Source of the DNA: Alistipes sp. | GTDB taxonomy: Bacteria > Bacteroidota > Bacteroidia > Bacteroidales > Rikenellaceae | Direction of reading: 5' to 3' | Assembly (NCBI GenBank): GCA_017934845.1 | Contig: JAGBIR010000203.1 | Coordinates: forward strand, 1 to 12,348 | Length of the DNA: 12,348 bases | Shown here: piece after piece, positions 1-6,212 of the stretch | Position numbering within the stretch: position 1 is the stretch's first letter | Layout: each line of letters begins with the position of its first letter | The notes under the pieces: generated by a model | Told to the model about the DNA's origin: nothing | Database searches by the model: none | The model's input: only the letters and a program-made list of their open reading frames with translations | Position numbers and translations under genes: made by a program

Positions 1-141
1 TGCTAACTTTTAATGCTTTATATTATGAAAAAATTATTTATCGCCACCCTCGCTATCGCCGCTCTCGCCAGCTGCAATAAGGACCAGGTTATTAACTTCG
101 ATAAATTCCCAATTAACTTCGGTGAGGCTTTCGTCGATAAT
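1..141 (+). repeat. Left arm of a perfect 141-bp inverted repeat
   Basis: These bases are identical, without mismatch or gap, to the reverse complement of 12208-12348; I compared the two base by base. The arm holds the 24 bases before the preferred start of L1 and its first 39 codons (signal peptide plus about 22 mature residues). Identity stops sharply: base 142 is A here and G in the other arm, and the proteins then diverge strongly. The arm begins at the first base of the window, so it may continue outside. Inside it a 10-bp direct repeat (ATTAACTTCG) occurs at 91-100 and 112-121, 21 bp apart. The inferred role is as the recombination arm for inversion of the whole segment. Confidence 0.97.
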
Positions 142-960
142 AGTGTCAGAGTCGACTATAGCAATGCAAATACCCTCCAGGGTTTCAATGTATATGGTAC
201 TGTAACAGGTACTGCTGGCATTGTACCTCTTTTCGACGGCGATGGTGCTACTGTTTCTCGTAATGGTGCTGCATACAATGCTGCATGGAATTGCTCAGAG
301 TCTGAGTATTGGATTCCTGGAGCTTCATACAGCTTTGCAGCTGTGGTTGACGCGACTCCAACTATTGTTAATGGTCTTCCTACAGCCCTTAAAACCATTG
401 CTGATGATGCAGCAACCGATAATATGAACCTCAAGGATATGCTTTACGCAACTCAGTCTGTTGCTGGTACATCGGTAACAGCAGACTACAATGAGCTCGT
501 TAAGTTCACTTTCTCTCACCTTTTGTCGAAGGTTAAGTTCACTGTAAAGTCTAACGCAGAAGGTACATACAAACATACTGTGACTAACATCACAGTTTCT
601 AACTACACTGAGGGTACTTATACTATTGATGGTGGTACATGGGCTCACGCCACTGCTACAGACAAGAATGTAGCTTTTGCAAGCATCGAGGGTGTAACCT
701 CAACAGATACTAATGGTGTTTCCAACGCTGATATGTTGCTTGTTCCAACAACATCAGATTTTGTTGTTACTTTCACCGTTGAACTTTACAAGGGTACAAC
801 TCAGCTCGGCACCGAGACCAAGAATATTACTGTATCTCAGGACCTCGTTAAGGGTAACGCTTATAATTTCCTAATCAACTGCGTTGTTGGTAAGGAGATT
901 CAGTTCTCTGTTACTAACGACCCAACTTGGGCTGTGCAGCCGGACATCACCGTTCAGTAA
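25..960 (+). CDS. Fimbrillin family lipoprotein L1 (putative main pilin, left operon)
   Basis: This is a predicted surface pilin of the FimA/Mfa-like type, 311 aa from the preferred start. An in-frame ATG at 13 would add four residues (MLYI), but the ATG at 25 gives a standard signal peptide, MKKLFIATLAIAALASC, with lipobox LASC and lipidated Cys17. The mature part has the family's central FSHLLSK motif (residues 163-169) and a C-terminal beta-rich ending, GNAYNF ... FSVTNDPTW ... ITVQ. In type V pili the lipoprotein is exported, its N-terminus is removed by a protease, and subunits join by strand exchange; that applies here by family only. The first 39 codons are identical to those of R1 at 12324-11374 while the rest is diverged. 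It is the first gene of a four-gene operon, separated from L2 by a hairpin. Being first and smallest suggests the main shaft subunit, but a base or accessory subunit is possible. Confidence 0.88.
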   Translation: MKKLFIATLAIAALASCNKDQVINFDKFPINFGEAFVDNSVRVDYSNANTLQGFNVYGTVTGTAGIVPLFDGDGATVSRNGAAYNAAWNCSESEYWIPGASYSFAAVVDATPTIVNGLPTALKTIADDAATDNMNLKDMLYATQSVAGTSVTADYNELVKFTFSHLLSKVKFTVKSNAEGTYKHTVTNITVSNYTEGTYTIDGGTWAHATATDKNVAFASIEGVTSTDTNGVSNADMLLVPTTSDFVVTFTVELYKGTTQLGTETKNITVSQDLVKGNAYNFLINCVVGKEIQFSVTNDPTWAVQPDITVQ

Positions 961-981
961 TTCGCTACGGCACAACAACTT

Positions 982-1011
982 GGCTATAAGGGTTTGATCG
1001 CCCTTATGGCC
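982..1011 (+). promoter_or_regulatory. Intercistronic hairpin between L1 and L2
   Basis: An 11-bp stem pairs 982-992 with 1001-1011 (GGCTATAAGGG with CCCTTATGGCC, one G-U pair) around an 8-base loop. It lies 21 bases after the L1 stop. No T-run follows (next bases are CTAATAACTAAAAAAG), so it is not a classic intrinsic terminator. A homologous hairpin sits at the same place in the right operon (11335-11361). A likely role is to protect the 3' end of the first cistron or to lower transcription of the later genes, so that the first pilin is made in excess; this is inference. Confidence 0.7.
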
Positions 1012-1035
1012 CCTAATAACTAAAAAAGTACGACA

Positions 1036-2088
1036 GTGAAAAAGATATTATTTACAATATTTGCGACAGCGGCATTGCTTGGATGTAGCGAGGGTGATCG
1101 AGGCATTACCCCTGCCACCCCGGGAGCTATCTCGTTCGGCAATGTCTCGACGCGCGTTGACAGCGCCTCCGAGATCAACGAGTTCAGCGTATGGGCCACG
1201 GTCAGCAGCATCACGGACGGCGCAGTTAACCCCGAGGTCAGCTATGTGCCTATTCTCGAAAATGAGCGTGTTTACCGCAACCCTGCCGGCTCCGACACTT
1301 GGACCTACGACAACACGGAGTATTGGATATCTAACAGCTGGTTCCATTTCTTCGCTGCATATCCGTATAATTTGGGAATTGAGCAGATTCGCCAGGCCCA
1401 AAACGGTCAATATTACACCGGTTATTTTCTCGAGGTAACAGCCGATGGCACAGCCGACACCCAGGATATTCTTGTCGCAACATGTATTAAGGATACCACT
1501 TCCGAGGGTATGTTCGATATGGCAAATCCTCCTGTTGTGCCTGTTTCGTTCAAACATCTGCTCTCAAAGTTGAAGCTAACCATAAGCCAGAACACCGATA
1601 TCGATTCCGAGTTCGAGTACTATATCACGAAAATTACAATCACCGGCATTTGCGACAAAGGAACATATGCGGTTATGCCGCTTAATAATCAATTTTTTGA
1701 AACTATTGACACAGTTGGCTCTACTACCATATCCATCGAGAAAGATTACGAGGATGCTCCTATTTGCCTTCGTGAAGATTTCGGAAATGGCCGTAAAAGC
1801 AAACCGCACATGGTGTTTGGCGAAGAAGGTGTTATGATGATTCCGCAGGAGATAGCAGTGGAAGCCATAGAGATCAAGGTTGACTACCTTTACGATGTCA
1901 ACCCCGATGACGAAGATTTAGGTACTCCAAAGAGCAAGTCCGGCCATATTCCTGCCATTACTTGGGAGTCCAACAAGTCATACCATTACAACCTCTCAAT
2001 TGCAAACACAAGCGCCATCACCTTCGATCAGCCGACTATCGAGCCTTGGGGATCGCCACAAACGGGAGGTACAATTATTATTAAATAG
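1036..2088 (+). CDS. Fimbrillin family lipoprotein L2 (putative accessory pilin, left operon)
   Basis: This 350-aa predicted lipoprotein begins with GTG at 1036; the start is supported by the signal peptide MKKILFTIFATAALLGC (lipobox LLGC, Cys17) and by alignment with the paralogue R2, whose Cys is also residue 17 from its MKK. The mature protein has the Mfa-like features WTYDNTEYWIS and FHFFAAYPY in the N-terminal domain and FKHLLSK at 172-178. It ends in WGSPQTGGTIIIK, almost the same as the end of R2 (WGTPQTGGTVIIK). It follows the intercistronic hairpin and is 15 bases from L3, so it is co-transcribed with L3 and L4. The GTG start plus the hairpin fit lower output than L1. An accessory or minor shaft subunit is most likely; the exact role cannot be read from sequence. 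Confidence 0.87.
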   Translation: MKKILFTIFATAALLGCSEGDRGITPATPGAISFGNVSTRVDSASEINEFSVWATVSSITDGAVNPEVSYVPILENERVYRNPAGSDTWTYDNTEYWISNSWFHFFAAYPYNLGIEQIRQAQNGQYYTGYFLEVTADGTADTQDILVATCIKDTTSEGMFDMANPPVVPVSFKHLLSKLKLTISQNTDIDSEFEYYITKITITGICDKGTYAVMPLNNQFFETIDTVGSTTISIEKDYEDAPICLREDFGNGRKSKPHMVFGEEGVMMIPQEIAVEAIEIKVDYLYDVNPDDEDLGTPKSKSGHIPAITWESNKSYHYNLSIANTSAITFDQPTIEPWGSPQTGGTIIIK

Positions 2089-2103
2089 TAAACGGTTCGC
2101 CTT

Positions 2104-3270
2104 ATGAAGATATATAACAAATTTTTAGCTGTGCTTTTTGCTATCGCCCTGGTGGGTTGTAGCAACAAGGACATTGCGCCCGATTCCGATATCGACATTC
2201 CGCTCGATCCGAACCAACGATATATCCAATTCGATGCAGATGTATCCACTCGTGGAGCCCTTATCGAGGGTAATCTCCTGCTTGACGACTTCTCCGTATT
2301 GGGCTATCAATATCCGGGTACCTGGGAGTCCGAGGCAGTCTTGGCTGCTCCAAATGTTTTCGATAAGACCCCGGAGAAAGTATATTACCGAAATGACGGA
2401 ACCTTCGACTATCTTGACGAAACCGGAGAAAAACTGAAAATCTGGACCAGAAACAGATACTCATTCTTCGGCTATTATCCTTCGGAGCATGCCAATATCA
2501 AGTTGTTTGACGACGGTACAGTCAAGCAAGGCACACCGTATATCACTTATACGCTTCCCGATGATAACGACCCTACAAATCTTATCGATGTTATGACCGC
2601 CTCGTATATCGATACAAGTGTTGCATCTTCGGCATCTGTATCTATGCAGTTCCGCCACCGTCTTTCGGCTATCGATGTTGGTGCGCGCAACTACTACGAG
2701 TACGATCACGATAACGACAAGACTACTGCTGCAAAGCTCGTTACTATCGAAATCACCAAATTGATTGTAAACCTTACAAATGTGGTCAATACCTCGGCTA
2801 AAATCTACCTCGACCATACCATTCCGAGTGTCTATCCCGAGAATCAGGCAAAAGCCTCCAAGGTTTACGCAATGGTTAATATTAACACACCTTGGGCCGT
2901 TACTTCTTTCGATGTTAAACCTAACACAAAGGAGGATCGAGCAATTCGTCTTGTAACAACCCAAACAGGCGAGAATGCATCGTCGATTATTCTTATCCCT
3001 CAAACAGAGTTCTTGCATGGCGCACTCGAATTGGTCTATAAGAAGAAGTACCAGGACGATAATGGCAACTGGATATATCTTCATGAGGGTACCAATACCG
3101 AGGACACCGAGTTTGAACCGACCGACCTCGGCATCAACTTCTCGAAGCAGCTGATCGAGGGCCGTCGCTACTATATCGAGCTTACCTTTACATCCGATGC
3201 CGTTTCGGTTAATATCGTTGCAGCCGACGAGTGGGACGACAAAGATGATATCCACCACGAATTTGAGTAA
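2104..3270 (+). CDS. Fimbrillin family lipoprotein L3 (putative accessory pilin, left operon)
   Basis: This 388-aa predicted exported lipoprotein has the signal peptide MKIYNKFLAVLFAIALVGC with lipobox LVGC (Cys19), followed by SNKD, the same residues that follow the Cys in R3. Motifs shared with R3 include RYI, PNVF, a YSFFGYYP-like segment, GTPYVTY/GTPYITY, the family motif at 183-189 (FRHRLSA) continuing into IDVGA, and the C-terminal run LTFTSDAVSVNI with DEW. The protein has the general size and beta-rich make-up of Mfa1/FimA-like pilins. It lies 15 bases after L2 and 16 bases before L4, in one operon. It is probably a minor pilin linking the shaft to the long L4 subunit, by analogy with accessory subunits of fim and mfa loci; that assignment is inferred from gene order alone. 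Confidence 0.86.
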   Translation: MKIYNKFLAVLFAIALVGCSNKDIAPDSDIDIPLDPNQRYIQFDADVSTRGALIEGNLLLDDFSVLGYQYPGTWESEAVLAAPNVFDKTPEKVYYRNDGTFDYLDETGEKLKIWTRNRYSFFGYYPSEHANIKLFDDGTVKQGTPYITYTLPDDNDPTNLIDVMTASYIDTSVASSASVSMQFRHRLSAIDVGARNYYEYDHDNDKTTAAKLVTIEITKLIVNLTNVVNTSAKIYLDHTIPSVYPENQAKASKVYAMVNINTPWAVTSFDVKPNTKEDRAIRLVTTQTGENASSIILIPQTEFLHGALELVYKKKYQDDNGNWIYLHEGTNTEDTEFEPTDLGINFSKQLIEGRRYYIELTFTSDAVSVNIVAADEWDDKDDIHHEFE

Positions 3271-3272
3271 AG

Positions 3273-3279
3273 AAAGGAG
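3273..3279 (+). promoter_or_regulatory. Shine-Dalgarno-like site for L4
   Basis: AAAGGAG lies 7 bases before the ATG at 3287, and a second AGGAG at 3282-3286 touches the start codon. Strong sites of this kind are uncommon in Bacteroidota. The equivalent spot before R4 has the related AGTTAGGGA before its ATGATG. This supports the start chosen for L4. Confidence 0.55.
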
Positions 3280-3286
3280 TTAGGAG

Positions 3287-6055
3287 ATGAGATACACAAA
3301 ATATATTACAACCCTTTTTGCCCTTATTGCCATTTCGGCTTGTACCATTGCCGATATCGACAATCAGGTAACTGTTGGCAACACCGCCAAAGACGATAAA
3401 ATTCAGGTCTTGGGCCGTATCACTCGTTTTGCCGATGTGGATGTCTCGACTCGTGGCGTTAAGGACCAGGACGAGGCGAAATTGACCTCTATGGCTCTGG
3501 CTATCTTCAAGGTGAACGCAGCAGGTGATGGTCTTGACGGCGACTGTGTTTACTATCAATACGCCGACGATCAAGCGGAACTCCTCTTTACTATCGAGCG
3601 TGGTAGCAACTACGACTACGATACTCGCTATGCAATGTATGTATTCTGCAATATGCCGGGTATGCAAACTGAAACTATGGGAGTTGGTACAAGTTTGAGC
3701 GAGATGATGGCTGCATTCTACAATGTCGAGAATATCGATATCCCTGCTAATGGCTTCCCGATGATGGGATCGCTGGGCGATACTTTCAGCACTACCTTCG
3801 ACAAGGATGGCAGAGTCTTCGTTCTTTCTCCTACCACCGAGAATGGTGATCTTACCACCCCAAAGGTCGATGGCGTTACTCAAACGCTCCTCACGATCCC
3901 TATGAAGGCTATGTATGCCAAGGTAAATTTCACTATCGATGTTGACCCCGACCAGACTATCGACGGCAACTATTCGCCACAGTTTACTTTGGAGGGTTAC
4001 ACTGTTAATAATGTACCTTCGACTGTCGATTTCAACAATAGTTCTAATGACGACGCAGCCGTTTTAGCGGATAGTTTCAGCCTGCCAATATCGGGCAATA
4101 CCGTAGCCTCGGGTGCTAATAAGATTAACTTCACATTCTACCTCCCGGAGCGCTATTTGGAGCCTGCAACCAAGCCTGCCGACTACGCCTATCCGTTCAA
4201 AAATGATGGAAAGATTCGTGGCGAGGACTCTGTCTATATGCAGCGCTACAAGCCCGAACTTGTTGGCAACAAAAAGGCTACAAATGTTGTGATTTCAGGT
4301 CGTTTCCGCGATCACCAAACTCACCATTGGGATGTCAAGTACACAATCTATCTCGGTGAGGACAACTACGGCGATTTCAATATTAAGCGCAACTGCGAAT
4401 ACCACAACTATATTACTATTCGCGGTATTCAGTCATCAAGCGATATGTCTGATAACGAGAACGCAATCTCTATCGACCATCGTGTCGATGTAACGCGCAC
4501 ACAGCCGGCTATTATCTCGTTGCGTCGCGAAACTTTGCTCGACTCGCACTTTGAGGTACGACCTTTGCGTGTAATTAAGAGCGAGGTTTCCGACTCGTCT
4601 ATCAATGCCGTTAAGGTCGAGGTTGTTAATCCGACCACTACCACCTGGATGCGTTTGGAGCGTAGCTTTGGCGATGGAACGCCTGAGGGCTCGCCACAGA
4701 CAACGGTTAATGGCACAGCTACCTCCATCTATATCGATAGCGACGCAACTAGCGCATCGTATGGTAAGCGTAAGTTCTTTACCTACAATCTTATCGATGG
4801 TGTAAATGCCAATGAAACGGATGCGTCGTTGGTCAATAGCACCGAGGTTATCTTGCCAATTACCGAGGCAACCGAGTGTTGCTGGATCTATATCGATGAG
4901 TGTACCGAGGTGGGCGATGCAGTCCGCTCGGGTATTGTTAAGGTATCGTATGGAAAGCTTGAAGGCACAACCTTTACCCCTGCCAACAACTCATCATATC
5001 CCGATGTGCAGTATATTATCAATCAGCGCAAATTGTTCCAGGTAACCTACGACGATCCCGAGACTACTGCTGAAGAGAATCGCACCTACAATATCGAGTA
5101 CGAGGAGGAGTATCTCCACAACTTCGATGCCGATGATAACTTTGGCCAAACCGAGTACGAAGGTATGCCGTGGGGATTGGATGGAGTACACCTATCATAT
5201 GATTTAAGAGCATTATTCTTTGGTAATGCTAATCAAGGTTGGCTTGCAAATCTTTTTAATGGAATCGTTAATGCTGTTGCAGCTGGCACTGGAGTGAATC
5301 CTCTTTATGATTTCTATATACCAAAACATGATACCGGCGTATCAACATTGGCAACTAAGCGTGGCTATAGTGGTTATGAATTCTCAAGTGAAATAATTCA
5401 AACTGTTAATGGCGGACAAACGGATAGCAATGGAGATGCTTACGACACCGACACCTCTAATGATATCAATATTCTTAAATTAGACGAAGATCCAAAATCG
5501 GCTATCGAATATTGCTTTAACAAAAATAAGCGCAATAATAAGGGAGAGGTTGTATGGCAAAATACTGATGGCACCTATAACCAGAGCCAACTTAATTGGT
5601 ATCTTCCGGCTATTGATGAAATTGAGGATATCGTAATGGGCACTTATGGTAATAATCAGTATGCATATGCTCGTTTTATAGACTTTCAAGAGAAGTTCTA
5701 TTGGTCATCTCAGCCATCGTATATTAGAAATTTTGCAAGGTACGAAATCACTGGGCAAAATGGCGAGTTCTATTACGATGATACTACGCACGCCAGAGCA
5801 ACAAGTGTATGGAGAAACACAAGTGAGAATAAGTTCGATTATGCGCGTAGTGGTTCTACGAGCTATTTTGCTGCGCTAAGAATCTATGCAACTAGTATTT
5901 GGGATGTTCTTGACCCTAGCTATCAAATATTATATGAGGGCAGCTATCAAGATCATACACTTGGTACAATTATTCGTGAAGATGGTAACCGCCCTCGAAC
6001 ATCTAAGGCGCGTGTGCGATGCGTGCGTAAGATCGATACAACAACCACCGAATAA
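3287..6055 (+). CDS. Long DUF4906-like fimbrial lipoprotein L4 (putative tip adhesin, left operon)
   Basis: This is a 922-aa predicted lipoprotein with signal peptide MRYTKYITTLFALIAISAC (lipobox ISAC, Cys19). Residues about 25-430 form the fimbrillin/DUF4906-like part: a MYAKVNFTIDV segment, LPERY at 286-290, YLG at 355-357 followed by DFNIKRN, an IRGIQ motif and RRETLLDSHFEVRP. A second region to about 630 ends in the QTEYEGMPWGLD segment. The last 290 residues are a separate module with SAIEYCFNKNK, NWYLPAIDEIED from 770, YWSSQPSY, ARATS and the ending ARVRCVRK. The pattern W-LP-E ... YWSS ... RCVR is typical of DUF1566-like C-type-lectin-fold modules; that fold is inferred. GC falls in this last module, suggesting a swapped domain. 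Its place as last and largest subunit fits a pilus-tip adhesin. It pairs with R4 over the full length. It ends 12 bases before a strong terminator. Confidence 0.87.
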   Translation: MRYTKYITTLFALIAISACTIADIDNQVTVGNTAKDDKIQVLGRITRFADVDVSTRGVKDQDEAKLTSMALAIFKVNAAGDGLDGDCVYYQYADDQAELLFTIERGSNYDYDTRYAMYVFCNMPGMQTETMGVGTSLSEMMAAFYNVENIDIPANGFPMMGSLGDTFSTTFDKDGRVFVLSPTTENGDLTTPKVDGVTQTLLTIPMKAMYAKVNFTIDVDPDQTIDGNYSPQFTLEGYTVNNVPSTVDFNNSSNDDAAVLADSFSLPISGNTVASGANKINFTFYLPERYLEPATKPADYAYPFKNDGKIRGEDSVYMQRYKPELVGNKKATNVVISGRFRDHQTHHWDVKYTIYLGEDNYGDFNIKRNCEYHNYITIRGIQSSSDMSDNENAISIDHRVDVTRTQPAIISLRRETLLDSHFEVRPLRVIKSEVSDSSINAVKVEVVNPTTTTWMRLERSFGDGTPEGSPQTTVNGTATSIYIDSDATSASYGKRKFFTYNLIDGVNANETDASLVNSTEVILPITEATECCWIYIDECTEVGDAVRSGIVKVSYGKLEGTTFTPANNSSYPDVQYIINQRKLFQVTYDDPETTAEENRTYNIEYEEEYLHNFDADDNFGQTEYEGMPWGLDGVHLSYDLRALFFGNANQGWLANLFNGIVNAVAAGTGVNPLYDFYIPKHDTGVSTLATKRGYSGYEFSSEIIQTVNGGQTDSNGDAYDTDTSNDINILKLDEDPKSAIEYCFNKNKRNNKGEVVWQNTDGTYNQSQLNWYLPAIDEIEDIVMGTYGNNQYAYARFIDFQEKFYWSSQPSYIRNFARYEITGQNGEFYYDDTTHARATSVWRNTSENKFDYARSGSTSYFAALRIYATSIWDVLDPSYQILYEGSYQDHTLGTIIREDGNRPRTSKARVRCVRKIDTTTTE

Positions 6056-6067
6056 GTCCCCTCATCT

Positions 6068-6101
6068 GCCGGGTATCGAAAACGATACTCGGCTTTTTCT
6101 T
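6068..6101 (+). terminator. Rho-independent terminator of the left operon
   Basis: An 11-bp stem pairs 6068-6078 (GCCGGGTATCG) with 6083-6093 (CGATACTCGGC), with one G-U pair and an AAAA loop, followed directly by TTTTTCTT. It begins 12 bases after the L4 stop. Read on the other strand the hairpin has no T-run after it, so it serves the + strand operon. Confidence 0.9.
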
Positions 6102-6102
6102 G

Positions 6103-6116
6103 CCCCCCCCAAAAAA
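6103..6116. repeat. C8-A6 homopolymer run between the terminators
   Basis: Eight C are followed by six A in the spacer between the convergent operons. On the - strand this reads T6-G8, and the T run may be the tail of the right-operon terminator. Such runs slip easily during copying, but this one is not in a gene, so a change in length would have little effect beyond terminator strength. Confidence 0.8.
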
Positions 6117-6145
6117 CAAGCAGAGAGGTAGTCATCGACTACCTC
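6111..6145 (-). terminator. Probable terminator of the right operon
   Basis: A 9-bp perfect stem pairs 6125-6133 (GAGGTAGTC) with 6137-6145 (GACTACCTC) around a 3-base loop. Read on the - strand, the stem is followed by TCTGCTTG and then six T (complement of 6111-6116). The gap between stem and T-run is longer than usual, so it is less canonical than its neighbour. The stem lies about 50 bases after the R4 stop. Confidence 0.65.
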
Positions 6146-6167
6146 CCTACCTTCAATATATTAAATT

Positions 6168-6212
6168 AATTTGTGGTCACCTAATTTGTGGTTACCTAAT
6201 TTGTGGTTACGG
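6168..6212. repeat. Three-copy 15-bp tandem repeat over the R4 stop codon
   Basis: The units are at 6168-6182, 6183-6197 and 6198-6212: AATTTGTGGTCACCT, AATTTGTGGTTACCT and AATTTGTGGTTACGG. On the - strand each unit reads V-T-T-N-stop in the frame of R4, giving VTTN-TAG, VTTN-TAG, VTTN-TAA. R4 ends at the first of these; the other two are extra copies of its last four codons and stop. It is probably a slippage duplication. Confidence 0.93.

Noticed and set aside
4..11. TAACTTTT, close to the Bacteroidota -7 box TAnnTTTG, at the outer edge of each repeat arm
   Set aside because: The last base does not fit, the -33 region is outside the window, and the leader before the ATG at 25 would be only a few bases. 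It is not enough to call a promoter.
1048..1557. Long reverse-strand open frame opposite L2
   Set aside because: It lies wholly within L2, which has a signal peptide, family motifs and a paralogue at the same operon position; the opposite frame has none of these.
2461..3258. 265-codon reverse-strand open frame opposite L3
   Set aside because: It is a shadow of L3 caused by codon bias; the product is rich in Cys, Ile and Val with no recognisable motif and has no counterpart opposite R3.
5595..6055. Possible variable region of a diversity-generating retroelement in the lectin-like C-termini of L4 and R4
   Set aside because: No reverse transcriptase, no template repeat and no second near-copy of this region differing at adenines were seen in the window; the differences between L4 and R4 are spread over many positions and include length changes.
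6103..6110. C8 run as a phase-variation tract
   Set aside because: It lies between two terminators, outside any coding region or visible promoter, so slippage would not switch a gene.
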